NCBI GenBank assembly: GCA_001899855.1
Contig: MKWR01000025.1
Coordinates: 1-64,000, forward strand
Source of the DNA: Lysobacterales bacterium 63-13
GTDB taxonomy: Bacteria > Pseudomonadota > Gammaproteobacteria > Xanthomonadales > Rhodanobacteraceae
DNA length: 64,000 bases
Direction: 5' to 3'
The notes beneath the pieces are model-generated. The model ran no database searches. It was not told where the DNA came from and worked only from the letters and a program-made list of their open reading frames with translations. How positions within the stretch are numbered: position 1 is the stretch's first letter; every line of letters begins with the position of its first letter. Positions 1-9,568 of this stretch are shown piece by piece. A program made the position numbers and the translations under genes.

Positions 1-2
1 AA

Positions 3-143
3 TTTATCGACGCACAGCGCGACACGTTCGGGGTCGAGCCGATTTGCAGGGTTCTGCAGATCGCCCCGTCGGGCTATGGACACAGCGCCATGAGCCGTTC
101 ATTGTCTGTGGACACTAGATGGACACGCTATTGTGCAAAATAG
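3..143 (+). pseudogene. IS3-family transposase OrfB remnant (N-terminal fragment)
   Basis: The frame open from the left edge reads FIDAQRDTFGVEPICRVLQI followed by APSGY. This matches the start of IS3-family OrfB (rve integrase) proteins, which typically begin with a phrase such as RFIDEHR..GVEPICR.LQIAPS.Y. After the SGY the similarity ends, and the frame stops at a TAG at 141-143 without any catalytic DDE region. It is therefore a broken fragment, and its own start lies outside the window. Three TGGACAC words (77, 109 and 119) follow the fragment. The call rests on motif memory only. Confidence 0.6.
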
Positions 144-216
144 GTTTCTCGACACGCTTTTTAGCTCGCCTGCGACCGAATGCTCGGCATCGCAAGTCAT
201 TGATTTTTAAAAACAG

Positions 217-2793
217 ATGTCGTCCATTTTAAACGCGGATGGCCATACTCCGCTCATGCGCCAGTTCTTTGCCGCCAAGAGCGCGCATCCGGATGTGCTG
301 ATGTTCTTCCGCATGGGCGATTTCTACGAACTGTTCTACGACGATGCGCGCAAGGCGGCGCGCCTGCTCGATATCACCCTGACCCAGCGCGGCACCTCGG
401 CCGGCGCGCCGATTCCCATGGCCGGCGTGCCCTATCACGCTGCCGAAGGCTATCTGGCCAAGCTGGTCCGGCTTGGCGAATCGGTCGCCATCTGCGAGCA
501 GATCGGTGACCCGGCCCTGGCCAAGGGCCTGGTCGAGCGCAAGGTCGTGCGCATCGTCACGCCGGGCACGGTTACCGATGAAGCCTTGCTGGAGGAGCGT
601 CGCGACAACCTGCTGCTGGCGATTGCCGCCGGCAAGTCAGGATTCGGGCTGGCCTGGGTCGATCTGACCACGGGCCGCTTCCTGATCAGCGAAGTCGCCA
701 GTGCCGAAGCGCTTGCCGCCGAACTGGCGCGCCTGCAGCCGGTCGAGACCTTGATCGCCGAAGACGGTGCCTGGCCAAAGTTCGTCAGCACCCTGCCCGG
801 CCTGCGCAAGCGCGCGCCGTGGCATTTCGATGCGCAAAGCGGACAACGCGAGCTGTGCCGGTTTTTCGGCACGCGCGATCTTTCCGGTTTCGGTGCCGAC
901 GGCCATGCGCTCGCCATTGGCGCGGCCGGCTGCCTGCTCGGCTATGTCGAGGAAACCCAGAAATCCGCCTTGCCGCATCTGAGCGGACTTGCCGTCGAGA
1001 ATGCCAGCGAGACGATTGCGCTGGATGCAGCGACGCGGCGCAATCTCGAACTCGACAGCCATGCCTCGGGCAGTCGCGAATTCACCCTGCTTGGCGTGCT
1101 CGATGCCACGGTCACGCCGATGGGCGCACGCAGCCTGCATCGCTGGGTCAACCGGCCGTTGCGCGATCACGACATCCTCAACCGCCGCCTGCAGGCAATC
1201 GAAAGCCTGATCGAAAGCGGCTGCAACGAAGGCTTGCGCGATGAGTTGCACGGCATCGGTGATCTCGAACGCATCCTTGCCCGCGTCGCCTTGCGCTCGG
1301 CGCGACCGCGCGATCTGTCAACCCTGCGCGATGGCCTGGCGCGCACGCCGGCATTGCGCGAGCGCCTGCGCGCGAGCGACAGCCCCTTGCTCGCCGATCT
1401 GCTGGACCGGCTCGGCGAGCACGCCGCTACCGCCGCACACCTGATCGCAGCGACGGTCGAGCAACCGCCAGCCCTGCAACGCGATGGCGGCGTGATCCGC
1501 GATGGTTTCGATGCCGAACTCGACGAACTGCGCGCGCTGGCGACCAATGCCGATCAATTCCTGATCGATTTCGAGGAGCGCGAAAAAGCCGCCAGCGGCA
1601 TCGCCACGCTCAAGGTCGGCTACAACCGCGTGCATGGCTACTACATCGAGATCAGCAAGGGCCAGGCCGACAAGGCACCAACCCATTACACGCGCCGGCA
1701 GACCATCAAGGGTGCCGAGCGTTACATCACCGAGGAACTGAAGAACTTCGAGGACAAGGTGCTCTCGGCGCGCGAGCGCTCGCTGATGCGCGAACGCGCG
1801 CTGTACGAGGCACTGCTCGATTTCCTCGGCGAGCGCCTGGCTGAACTGAAATCCGCGGCAAGTGCAATCGCCGAACTGGATACCCTGGCCAGCCTTGCCG
1901 ATCGCGCCCATGCGCTGGACTGGAATCGCCCGCAACTGGGCGACGTCACCGGCATCCGCATCGAGCGCGGCCGTCATCCGGTGGTCGAACAGGTTCGCGA
2001 GGAACCCTTCGAGCCGAACGATCTCGATTTCAACGACGACCGCCGCATGCTCATCGTCACCGGCCCGAACATGGGCGGCAAATCGACCTACATGCGGCAG
2101 AACGCGCTGATCGTCCTGCTCGCGCATATCGGCAGCTTCGTGCCGGCGGCAAGTGCGGTGATCGGGCCGATCGATCGCATCTTCACCCGCATTGGCGCGG
2201 GCGATGATCTCTCGCGCGGTCAATCCACCTTCATGGTCGAAATGAGCGAAACCGCGAACATCCTGCACAATGCCACCGCGCACAGTCTCGTGCTGATGGA
2301 TGAAATCGGACGCGGCACCAGCACCTACGACGGCCTTTCCCTGGCCCAGGCCTGTGCCACCTGGCTGGCGACGAAAAATCGCGCGTTCACCCTTTTCGCC
2401 ACCCACTATTTCGAGCTGACGAGGCTTGCCAACGAACACGCCGATATCGCCAACGTGCATCTCGATGCAGTCGAATACGGCGAGCAACTGGTCTTCATGC
2501 ATGCGGTCAAGGAAGGCCCGGCCAACCGCAGCTTCGGCTTGCAGGTGGCGGCATTGGCCGGATTGCCGAAGGCCGTGATCAACGACGCCAAGGCTACCCT
2601 TGCCGGCCTCGAGGCCAGCGCCGCGGAAAATCGCGGCACCACGACACCCGTGCAAGGCAGCTCGCCCCAACTGGGCTTGTTCGCACCACCCGCGCCCTCG
2701 CCCATCGAGGAAGCCGTGCGCGCGCTCGATCCGGATGCGCTGAGCCCGCGCGAAGCACTCGATGCGCTGTATCGCCTGCGCAGGATGCTCTGA
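217..2793 (+). CDS. mutS: DNA mismatch repair protein MutS
   Basis: MutS recognises mismatches and small loops in newly replicated DNA and recruits MutL in an ATP-dependent way. At 858 residues it has the usual family length. The N-terminal mismatch-binding Phe-x-Glu is visible as DFYELF (F36, E38). The ABC-type ATPase end has the Walker A GPNMGGKS at about 616-623 and the Walker [11 protein letters not shown] near 693-702. The ATG at 217 gives the expected N-terminus ([11 protein letters not shown]); the Shine-Dalgarno sequence is weak. The gene stands alone after an IS remnant and 53 bp before an acyltransferase. I see nothing truncated. Confidence 0.98.
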   Translation: MSSILNADGHTPLMRQFFAAKSAHPDVLMFFRMGDFYELFYDDARKAARLLDITLTQRGTSAGAPIPMAGVPYHAAEGYLAKLVRLGESVAICEQIGDPALAKGLVERKVVRIVTPGTVTDEALLEERRDNLLLAIAAGKSGFGLAWVDLTTGRFLISEVASAEALAAELARLQPVETLIAEDGAWPKFVSTLPGLRKRAPWHFDAQSGQRELCRFFGTRDLSGFGADGHALAIGAAGCLLGYVEETQKSALPHLSGLAVENASETIALDAATRRNLELDSHASGSREFTLLGVLDATVTPMGARSLHRWVNRPLRDHDILNRRLQAIESLIESGCNEGLRDELHGIGDLERILARVALRSARPRDLSTLRDGLARTPALRERLRASDSPLLADLLDRLGEHAATAAHLIAATVEQPPALQRDGGVIRDGFDAELDELRALATNADQFLIDFEEREKAASGIATLKVGYNRVHGYYIEISKGQADKAPTHYTRRQTIKGAERYITEELKNFEDKVLSARERSLMRERALYEALLDFLGERLAELKSAASAIAELDTLASLADRAHALDWNRPQLGDVTGIRIERGRHPVVEQVREEPFEPNDLDFNDDRRMLIVTGPNMGGKSTYMRQNALIVLLAHIGSFVPAASAVIGPIDRIFTRIGAGDDLSRGQSTFMVEMSETANILHNATAHSLVLMDEIGRGTSTYDGLSLAQACATWLATKNRAFTLFATHYFELTRLANEHADIANVHLDAVEYGEQLVFMHAVKEGPANRSFGLQVAALAGLPKAVINDAKATLAGLEASAAENRGTTTPVQGSSPQLGLFAPPAPSPIEEAVRALDPDALSPREALDALYRLRRML

Positions 2794-2846
2794 GCAAACC
2801 CGGCCGCCGATCCCGACAATCCAGACACCCACGCATCCGCCAACCC

Positions 2847-4958
2847 TTGAATGATCTGAAGACAACGCCAGGCCCGCGAGCCGGCACCTGGTTGCCCCAT
2901 GTCGATGGCTTGCGCGCGCTCGCCGTCGTTGCCGTGATGATCTATCACTTGCGCGAAAGCTGGCTGCCGGGCGGCTTCAGCGGCGTCGATGTCTTCTTCG
3001 TCATCTCGGGCTTCGTCGTCAGCCTTTCCGTCAGTCACTGGAACGGTGGCAGCCTCGGCAATTTCCTCGGCCGCTTCTATGCGCGGCGCCTGCAGCGCAT
3101 CGTGCCGGCCCTGCTCGCTTGCCTGTTGCTGACCAGCCTGGTCTCGGTATTGCTCGTCCCGCGCGCGTGGCTGAGTTCCTCAAACGAACTGACCGGGCTG
3201 TACGCGTTTTTCGGCCTGAGCAACTACTATCTCGCTTTCCACAATGAAACCTACTTCTCGCCGATTGCCGCGTTCAATCCGTACATGCACACGTGGTCAC
3301 TGGGCGTCGAGGAGCAGTTCTACCTGCTGTTTCCCCTGTTGTTCTTTGCCTGGACACGCGGCGAACGCGGGCGGGCACTGTCGATCAGCCTGATCGCGCT
3401 CGCTTGCCTCGCCTCGCTGGCCGATGCCTGGCTGCGCCCGGCGAGCAACCCGACGGCCGCTTTCTACCTCATCACCACGCGTTTCTGGGAACTCGGTGCC
3501 GGCGTGCTGCTGTTCCAGGGCATGCATCGATTTGCCGACCGCCAGGCCGGGCCGAACGCGCGCAGGCTTGGCGAGGTGTCTGCCTGGGTGTCCCTCGGCT
3601 TGCTGGGCTGGGCATTGTTCGTTTCGGCAGTCGCCGAGTTTCCCTTCCCCGGAGCGATCCTGCCCATCGTCGGCACACTCGGCGTGCTGGCCGGGCTGCA
3701 TGTGGCCGGCGCCAGGTCGATCCTCGCGCGTGCGCTCGGCAGTGCGCTTCCGGTCTATCTCGGCCGCCGTTCGTACTCGCTGTACCTGTGGCATTGGCCG
3801 GTCTACGTGATCATGCGCTGGACCTGCGGACTTGATTCGCCGACGACAATGATCGCGGCGGTTGCCCTGACCCTGCTGCTGGCCGAAGCCTCCTTCCGAT
3901 TCGTCGAACAGCCCTTGCGCTATTCCGCGCGCCTGCGCCTCTGGCCGCGTTCCGGCGTGGTCGCGGCAGGTCTCGCCCTGATCGTGACGAGTTCCGGATT
4001 GTCCGGGTTGATGACACTGATGGGCAGCCACCTTTCGCTCAGCACGGTGACCCGCAACACCAGCCACTGGCAGGCGCAAACCCTGCTGCGGATTGACGAG
4101 GTGCCGGAATGCTACCTGCTGTCCAGGAGCCAGCAAGCAGGTGCCAACCCCGCCTGGGTCTATGAACGTGGAGGATGCAGCAGCCGACCGCAATCAGCAC
4201 CCGATCTGTTTGCACTCGGCGATTCGCACACGATCGGCTATTCGACGATGCTGACCGAATACGTGCTGCGGACCGGTGCCCGGGTCATCCTCTATCCGAA
4301 CTTCGGCTGCACGTTTGCCAGCCTGCAGCCTGCTCGCGAAAGTGGACAATGTACGGCGCAGAACCAGGCCGAACTCGACGACATCCACAAGCGCTCGAAA
4401 CCCGGCGACATCCTCCTGCTCGCCGCCCTGCGCCTGGATCGGTTGAGCGAACAGGATGCGATGGTTGCTTCCTCGGAACACTGGACCTCGATGGACACGG
4501 CCCAGGCCAGGCAAGAGCGCGATGTGGCATCCACGCAATTGCTCACCCAGCTTGCGCCCTTGTCCAAGGCGGGCCTGCGCATTGTTTTCGAGGCACCAAA
4601 ACCGCTGTTTCGTTCGCCACCCTTCCGCTGCTCGGACTGGTTCAATCGCGGCAATCCCATCTGTGCGGCGGGATTGAGCGAATCGCGCGCGGCCATCGAA
4701 GCCTATCGGCAACCGGTTCTCGAAAGCCTGGGTCGATTGGCGAGCGGATTGGGCGCGTCGGTCTGGGATCCGTTGCCGGTCCTGTGCCCGACGGAGCATT
4801 GCGAATCCGTGCGCAAGCAGGGTCCGCTGTATTTCGATGGCGATCACCTCAGCGCCTATGGCAACCGCCTGCTGCTGCCTTCGTTTGCCTCATTCATCGC
4901 CGCGCTGCCCGAAGCCAGGGTTCATGCGCACGACGCGGGCATTCCAGCCATGCCCTGA
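2847..4958 (+). CDS. Membrane O-acyltransferase with C-terminal SGNH domain (OafA/YrhL type)
   Basis: The first ~350 residues are an acyltransferase-3 membrane domain with about ten hydrophobic helices. It begins with the hallmark HVDGLRALAV and contains FSGVDVFFVISGF. The C-terminal part is an SGNH hydrolase-like domain with GDSH at residues 458-461 and the DxxH pair at 664-667 (DGDH). Such fusions acetylate surface polysaccharides, O-antigen or peptidoglycan, moving the acyl group across the inner membrane; the substrate cannot be read here. The start is a TTG at 2847 with no strong ribosome-binding site, so the exact N-terminus is uncertain. It could be co-transcribed with mutS, but no functional link is evident. 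Confidence 0.9.
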   Translation: MNDLKTTPGPRAGTWLPHVDGLRALAVVAVMIYHLRESWLPGGFSGVDVFFVISGFVVSLSVSHWNGGSLGNFLGRFYARRLQRIVPALLACLLLTSLVSVLLVPRAWLSSSNELTGLYAFFGLSNYYLAFHNETYFSPIAAFNPYMHTWSLGVEEQFYLLFPLLFFAWTRGERGRALSISLIALACLASLADAWLRPASNPTAAFYLITTRFWELGAGVLLFQGMHRFADRQAGPNARRLGEVSAWVSLGLLGWALFVSAVAEFPFPGAILPIVGTLGVLAGLHVAGARSILARALGSALPVYLGRRSYSLYLWHWPVYVIMRWTCGLDSPTTMIAAVALTLLLAEASFRFVEQPLRYSARLRLWPRSGVVAAGLALIVTSSGLSGLMTLMGSHLSLSTVTRNTSHWQAQTLLRIDEVPECYLLSRSQQAGANPAWVYERGGCSSRPQSAPDLFALGDSHTIGYSTMLTEYVLRTGARVILYPNFGCTFASLQPARESGQCTAQNQAELDDIHKRSKPGDILLLAALRLDRLSEQDAMVASSEHWTSMDTAQARQERDVASTQLLTQLAPLSKAGLRIVFEAPKPLFRSPPFRCSDWFNRGNPICAAGLSESRAAIEAYRQPVLESLGRLASGLGASVWDPLPVLCPTEHCESVRKQGPLYFDGDHLSAYGNRLLLPSFASFIAALPEARVHAHDAGIPAMP

Positions 4959-5046
4959 GCCTGGGCATCCCGAAACGTTCCTGGCACGCATGCAAGGAGA
5001 ACGGCATTCATGCCTGATGCTCTCTGCAGGACATCGCTGCGCCCGC

Positions 5047-5469
5047 TCAGCCACCGCCTTCCTTGAATCCACGCAGCAAGCGCCGCGAGTGCTTGTCGGG
5101 ACGCTTGTGCGGATGATCGAAACCCGCTCCGGTCAGCCGTCGCATCTCGCGTTCGCCTTCACGCGCAGCGGCGCTTTCGGCCGATTCCTCGTACAGGGTT
5201 TGCGCAATGCTCGCCGGACCGCGCGTGGCGCTGGTCGCGACGACGCGGATGGCAAAGCGTTCGATGCCTCGCGTGATACGCAGTCGATCATCGACGTGGA
5301 CCAGTCGCGCCGGTTTTGTGGCGGCATCGTTGACCTCGATCTTGCCGCCCTCGATGGCCTGCTTGGCGAGGCTGCGCGTCTTATAGAAACGCGCGGCCCA
5401 AAGCCATACATCCAGGCGCACGCCGGAATCCACGCGCGCGTGCGCGGCCTCAGTGCATGATCCGGTCAT
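5047..5469 (-). CDS. hslR: S4-domain RNA-binding protein, Hsp15 (HslR) family
   Basis: This 140-residue protein begins with an S4 RNA-binding domain (about residues 15-80): RLDVWLWAARFYKTRSLAK then IEGGKIEVN, the usual Hsp15 pattern. In Escherichia coli, Hsp15 binds 50S subunits that carry a stalled nascent chain and peptidyl-tRNA and helps recycle them after heat stress. The C-terminus is basic (KRPDKHSRRLLR). The gene is 119 nt from the next minus-strand gene (pirin) and convergent with the acyltransferase. No heat-shock promoter was recognised, so regulation is unknown. Confidence 0.88.
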   Translation of the reverse strand: MTGSCTEAAHARVDSGVRLDVWLWAARFYKTRSLAKQAIEGGKIEVNDAATKPARLVHVDDRLRITRGIERFAIRVVATSATRGPASIAQTLYEESAESAAAREGEREMRRLTGAGFDHPHKRPDKHSRRLLRGFKEGGG

Positions 5470-5588
5470 GTCGCATGTTCCAGTGTTCGTCAGTCACAAC
5501 TTGATCCATGGGCAAGGCCGGCTTCCGGCCACAATGCAAGCAAGCAGGCGCGCACACGCCGCGATGGATGGCCTGGATCACGAAATCC

Positions 5589-6470
5589 TCAGCGTTCGGG
5601 CAATGGGATGAATTCAGTTTCGCCAGGAACCTCCTCGAATCGTCCGCGTTTCCAGTCCTCGCCTGCCCGATCGATGCGTTCACGCGAACTGGCGACGAAG
5701 TTCCACCAGATGAAGCGCGGGCCATCCAGCGGATCGCCGCCAAAGACGACGATCCGGGCCGGTTCACGCGCACGGATCCGCGCCAGCGCACCCGCCTGCA
5801 GCACGCACATCTGGTGCATTGAAAAGACCGCGCCATCGACCTCGATTTCCCCATCAACGACCTGGATCGCGCGCTCTGGGTAATCGACGGGCACCTGCAA
5901 TTCGGCATCGGCGGCCAGGTTCGCATCGACGCAGAAAAGGCGCGAATGCACGGGAACCGGCGATTGCTGCCCGAACGCCGCGCCCGCGACGAGACGGCCA
6001 TGCACACGGCCATCGTCAGTCGACCATTCCGGCAGCGCCTCAAGCGCATGATGCGAAAACGACGGCTCGATCTCGGCATCGGCCTGCGGCAAGCCGACCC
6101 AGAACTGGATGCCATGCATGCGATGTCCAGCCGAGCGTTCCGGCTCCGGAGTGCGCTCGGAATGCACCACGCCACGACCCGCCGTCATCCAGTTGACCGC
6201 ACCCGGGCGAATGGCCTGGACCACGCCAAGGCTGTCGCGATGCATGAACACGCCATCGAAGAGATAAGTCATCGTCGACAATCCGATATGCGGATGCGGC
6301 CGCACATCGACGCCACGCCCCGGAGCCAAATCGACCGGGCCGATGTGATCGAAGAAGACAAACGGCCCGACCGTTCGCTGCCGTGCCGAAGGCAACATGC
6401 GCCGAACCATGAAGCCGTCACCAAGGTCGTGCAGCTTTCCCTCGATCAGCAAATGCGTCGAATCCGTCAT
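5589..6470 (-). CDS. Pirin family protein (bicupin)
   Basis: The protein is about 293 residues counted from the ATG at 6470 (MTDSTHLLIEG). An ATG five codons upstream is also open but less convincing. The N-terminal cupin carries the iron-binding set typical of pirins: RPHPHIGL (H59, H61) and VVHSERTP (H103, E105). Family members range from quercetin 2,3-dioxygenases to redox-sensing transcription cofactors, so the reaction cannot be assigned from sequence. The protein has no signal peptide and should be cytoplasmic. One copy of the 85-bp dispersed repeat begins 19 nt upstream of this start, the second lying in front of the spondin-like gene. Confidence 0.9.
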   Translation of the reverse strand: MTDSTHLLIEGKLHDLGDGFMVRRMLPSARQRTVGPFVFFDHIGPVDLAPGRGVDVRPHPHIGLSTMTYLFDGVFMHRDSLGVVQAIRPGAVNWMTAGRGVVHSERTPEPERSAGHRMHGIQFWVGLPQADAEIEPSFSHHALEALPEWSTDDGRVHGRLVAGAAFGQQSPVPVHSRLFCVDANLAADAELQVPVDYPERAIQVVDGEIEVDGAVFSMHQMCVLQAGALARIRAREPARIVVFGGDPLDGPRFIWWNFVASSRERIDRAGEDWKRGRFEEVPGETEFIPLPER

Positions 6471-6488
6471 GGCCACCTCGCGCAATCG

Positions 6489-6573
6489 ATGTGAAATCCG
6501 ATTCTATCGCGACAAGCCCATGCGCCCGCAGATCAAGGCCACTGCAACGCTGAAACCCCGCCATGGCGAATGG
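6489..6573. repeat. Dispersed 85-bp repeat, copy A
   Basis: This segment aligns without gaps to 8065-8149 at about 74% identity by hand count (63 of 85), in the same orientation. The most conserved part is the end CGCCATGGCGAATGG, which includes the 10-bp palindrome CGCCATGGCG. It lies just upstream of the pirin start; copy B lies 54 nt upstream of the spondin-like gene. The pair could be shared upstream regulatory DNA, or recombination ends bounding one gene. Confidence 0.7.
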
Positions 6574-6772
6574 TGTGAACCGAAGCAGACGACAGTTCGG
6601 TGTCCGGTTCCGGCCAGACATGGAGGTACGAGGCAAGTCTTCGCTTGTAATCGAAATCCAGCCCTGCTCCTGTCGTCCTTCGCGCGCAGCATCCTTGCCG
6701 ATCAGCCGCCCCATCGAATGTGGCAGCCGAACAGCAATTCAAGGACCGAGGTTGTCCGTCGTGCCCTTCCGA

Positions 6773-8011
6773 TCAATAGATGCGTGTCGGCGGATACAAC
6801 TGCCGGCACAGGGCTTCCAGGGCGTCGCCACGCGGGGTCAGTCGTTGCACCGGATACTGACCACCCGGAATCGATGGATCGTCAGGTGCGTAGGTGATCG
6901 TCACGCCATCCATGCACCAGTCGACCGTGCTCGCCGCCGGCAGACGGAGCGTGCCCCAGCGGCTGACCACGACCGTGTCGGGATTGGAAGGCGAATTGAT
7001 ACTGCCGCCATGCGCCGAAGCCATGACGATATCCTGCCCGAGCTCGCCGCTGCCGATCAACCAAAGTGGACGACCCGTGCCAGGCTCATAGGTGTAGAAA
7101 TAAACAACAGTCAGCGCGGCATCACTGCCCGGGCGATGAAAAACCTCGATGTTGAAGCCTTCGCCGGACCGCGCCGGATTGTAAAAACTGCCCGTGAGTG
7201 AACCGGCAGATCCAGTCTGCATGAATACCAGTCGACCGATTTGCGTACCACCGCGTGAAAAATCCGCATTCGCCCGATCGTAGTGGCGCACACCCGTGAT
7301 ACCACCCATGTCGACACTGGTTCCACCGAGGATGCGAACGGGTGTTGCGTCGGGGTTGCGCACAGAGCCGTTGAAACCCGCATGACGACGTACCACGCCG
7401 TTCTCGGCCTGGCAGGGCTGGGCCGTCATATCCGTAACGTCGAGGAACTGCAAGCTCGCCTCGTTGTTTACGCAGATTCCCGCGTCCATCACCTCGCTAC
7501 CGCCGAATTCGACAACAACCGGCAGCTCGGGATTGCCGCCAAGATCGAACAGGCGGATGCGGTAGCCATCCTCGTTGCCGAGGAAAGCATCGTTGCTGGG
7601 GCGCAAGGCGATGTACGCCGTCGCATAACGATGCTGTGTAGGGTTCAGTGACGCCGTCACCGCGCTGCTCAGTTCACCCCAAGTACCGCCAAACGGGCTC
7701 GGCTCATGCGGGGCAGTCATCACCGCAATCTTCACCCCGGGGATCAGTGACTCAAGCCCATCGAACTGGTGCTTTGCCAGCCTGGTCAGCAATGACGATG
7801 GCGCACTGCCGGTGTCGTACAGATCGAATGAGCCGTCGTGGAAGAACAACACCACCGCGTCGACAATCAAACCATCTTCCGGCTGCAGATTGACCCAATG
7901 AACTGTCAGGTTGCGCTCGGGATTTTCTGCCGAAGCCACGGAAATTCCGCAAGCAAACAGGATGCATGCAAACGCGGCACGCCAAATACAACGGAGATAT
8001 TTATTGCTCAT
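6773..8011 (-). CDS. Secreted spondin-N-domain protein
   Basis: The 412-residue product starts with a signal peptide (MSNKYLRCIWRAAFACILFA, cleaved after ASA). The next ~190 residues resemble a spondin_N domain: LTVHWVNLQPEDG, then AVMTAPHEPSPFGGTWGE and PSNDAFLGNEDGYRIRLFD. The second half holds a sentence common in secreted proteins of Lysobacterales, GSFYNPARSGEGFNIEVF (roughly residues 280-300), followed by a beta-rich stretch. It is probably periplasmic or released, with unknown ligand. The ATG at 8011 was preferred to an upstream ATG at 8062 because it begins the signal peptide and follows an AAGAG site. It sits alone between two copies of the 85-bp repeat. Confidence 0.75.
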   Translation of the reverse strand: MSNKYLRCIWRAAFACILFACGISVASAENPERNLTVHWVNLQPEDGLIVDAVVLFFHDGSFDLYDTGSAPSSLLTRLAKHQFDGLESLIPGVKIAVMTAPHEPSPFGGTWGELSSAVTASLNPTQHRYATAYIALRPSNDAFLGNEDGYRIRLFDLGGNPELPVVVEFGGSEVMDAGICVNNEASLQFLDVTDMTAQPCQAENGVVRRHAGFNGSVRNPDATPVRILGGTSVDMGGITGVRHYDRANADFSRGGTQIGRLVFMQTGSAGSLTGSFYNPARSGEGFNIEVFHRPGSDAALTVVYFYTYEPGTGRPLWLIGSGELGQDIVMASAHGGSINSPSNPDTVVVSRWGTLRLPAASTVDWCMDGVTITYAPDDPSIPGGQYPVQRLTPRGDALEALCRQLYPPTRIY

Positions 8012-8064
8012 TTCAACTCTTGTCAGAGACATCCGGATGTGAAGCTTTCTTGCATGCAACATTC

Positions 8065-8149
8065 ATGTGAACTGCGATTCCACAGCAATCATTGCACGCG
8101 TCCGCGCATAAAGGCCATCGCAGCACTGAAACATCGCCATGGCGAATGG
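8065..8149. repeat. Dispersed 85-bp repeat, copy B
   Basis: This is the partner of 6489-6573, ungapped and in the same orientation, 1576 bp away. It occupies most of the region between the spondin-like gene (start 8011) and the next gene (stop 8257). The conserved palindrome CGCCATGGCG is at 8135-8144. Confidence 0.7.
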
Positions 8150-8179
8150 CGCGATTAGATGGCGACGTGTACTCAGTGA

Positions 8180-8199
8180 CCGCTTTCGGCCAGAAGCGG
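8180..8199. repeat. Short hairpin CCGCTT/AAGCGG repeat
   Basis: CCGCTT (8180-8185) and AAGCGG (8194-8199) are a perfect 6-bp inverted repeat around TCGGCCAG. The words CCGCTTTCGGCC and AGAAGCGG recur, in my recollection, in intergenic DNA of many proteobacteria, so this may be one member of a widespread REP-like family. No second copy was found in this window. Confidence 0.4.
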
Positions 8200-8256
8200 G
8201 CCTTCAAAATGCCGAAGTCTCCGCTGTCGACAGGCGCTAGGACGGGTTAGCGGTCA

Positions 8257-8907
8257 CTATTCGTTCCATCCCCTATACGTCTCCACCGGAATGCTCATTA
8301 TTCGTGGAGTGCCTTGATACTCTACTGCGCGAATCACCGATGGCATCGCAGTCATGAGCTGGTCAATTTCGTCATTGGATGCAATGCAGCCAATGCCGCT
8401 AATCAGAAGTCCGTTCGATTCAGCCACCCTCAATTTAAATTTTTTGACAGATATTTGATTCTCCAGCAGCCAGTGTCGTGCTTCTTCCAATGTCTCAGTC
8501 GCCAGTAGCCATTTGGTTCCACGTTCCTGCTGCGCGATGAGTTGGTTGAGCTCCGCATTTACGGCAGGCTCAGCTCGAAAGGGATCTCTGTGAGCAATGG
8601 AGATCGAATTGACTGTCTCGCCAACTGAAATCTGCAAGTCCTCAATCTCGATTCCGATACCTGCCATTTTGGAAATAACGTCATTTGCAGGAACCAGATC
8701 CCTAAAGGAGAGAAGGATCCTGCTTGTCGACTGGTCCCCGGTTGACCTTGACTTCGAAAGATTGGATTGAAACTGCGCCATTGCTTCATTCGCTCGCCTG
8801 TCCAAGGCTCGTGTATACCTTTCATGGTAGGTTTCTTGCGCTGTTGCGCCAGTGAAGAGAAGCAGTCCCGCCAGGAACAAGGAAGCACAAGCATTCAGTC
8901 TAGACAT
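8257..8907 (-). CDS. Hypothetical exported protein
   Basis: The 216-residue product is not recognised. From the ATG at 8907, which follows a purine-rich GGGGGAAG site, it has a clear signal peptide (MSRLNACASLFLAGLLLFTG, cleaved after ATA). The mature part is rich in charged residues, has a probable helical region (RRANEAMAQFQSNLSKS) and repeatedly alternates short hydrophobic strands, ending in VETYRGWNE. There is no cysteine pair or catalytic signature I can name. Base composition is lower in GC than its neighbours, and the flanking DNA carries repeats and gene debris, so recent acquisition is possible but unproven. Confidence 0.6.
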   Translation of the reverse strand: MSRLNACASLFLAGLLLFTGATAQETYHERYTRALDRRANEAMAQFQSNLSKSRSTGDQSTSRILLSFRDLVPANDVISKMAGIGIEIEDLQISVGETVNSISIAHRDPFRAEPAVNAELNQLIAQQERGTKWLLATETLEEARHWLLENQISVKKFKLRVAESNGLLISGIGCIASNDEIDQLMTAMPSVIRAVEYQGTPRIMSIPVETYRGWNE

Positions 8908-9568
8908 TGGCTTCCCCCGCATGAGCATGGCGCTTCCTCTTGTTCTGGAAGAGTGGATTCGGAGAATCTGAATGGCGTGGCCCGCTCCGATAATTGCCCC
9001 GATGCTGACGTCTCCAGCGGGCATCACGCGGTGTCAGATGTGTCGATTTCCGGGCAGGTGGAGGATGGACACCAAAAAACGTGCATGGATCTCTTGGCGG
9101 CTGCTTTCGTGATCTGAGCCTCTTGCTTCCACAAGCGTACTGCTTCTTGAAACTTGAATTTCCGTCGTGTCCAGCAATTGTCTCCCAGCTTCCGCGATGG
9201 GTCGATGTGTCCCGTTCCTAGCCGCAATGCCGCATCGTTACAGCACCCTTCTTCGAAGCGCTAGATGGACTCGCTCTAGGCGGCGTAAGCAGCTTCGTAC
9301 CACCGCTGAATCAGCAATGCAGCTCCATGAATTGGCGCAAGCGAGAGTCGGGCGCTGATCCAAGGCGCCTGTCCTCAATCCAGCAACTCCACATAGAAGT
9401 CACTGGCCAGAAAAAACAGACAGAAAAATCACGTCATTCATCATCGTATGGACCAGGTGTTCGGTGTCCCCAAATCGCGACCCCACGTACACGATATCTG
9501 GTCTCCCATTGCCATCAATATCGGCGATGCCTCGTCAATCAATTGACCAGGCAATCACACATCGCTCG
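8908..9568. other. 661-bp intergenic region with gene debris
   Basis: No intact gene is supported here. On the minus strand at 9400-9534 there is a short FG-GAP-like coding remnant, annotated separately. The remaining open frames are short and unlike known families. The region is less GC-rich than flanking genes and looks like decayed accessory DNA between the hypothetical exported protein and the reductase gene. Confidence 0.6.
9400..9534 (-). pseudogene. FG-GAP/VCBS repeat protein remnant
   Basis: Read on the minus strand, the frame gives DIDGNGRPDIVYVGSRFGD and then about 20 more residues before a TGA at 9400-9402. The DxDGNGxxDIVYV pattern is the calcium-binding blade motif of FG-GAP/VCBS beta-propeller proteins. 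A TGA lies immediately upstream of the motif (at about 9535) and no start codon precedes it, so it is an isolated blade left from a larger extracellular protein gene. Confidence 0.55.

Noticed and set aside
1318-2865. Minus-strand 515-codon frame opposite mutS
   Set aside because: It is antisense to a clear mutS and has no recognisable domain; high GC keeps frames open on the opposite strand.
6489-8149. Integron-like cassette with attC repeats
   Set aside because: The repeats do not show the GTTRRRY/RYYYAAC core sites and no integrase is seen; they are better described as dispersed repeats.
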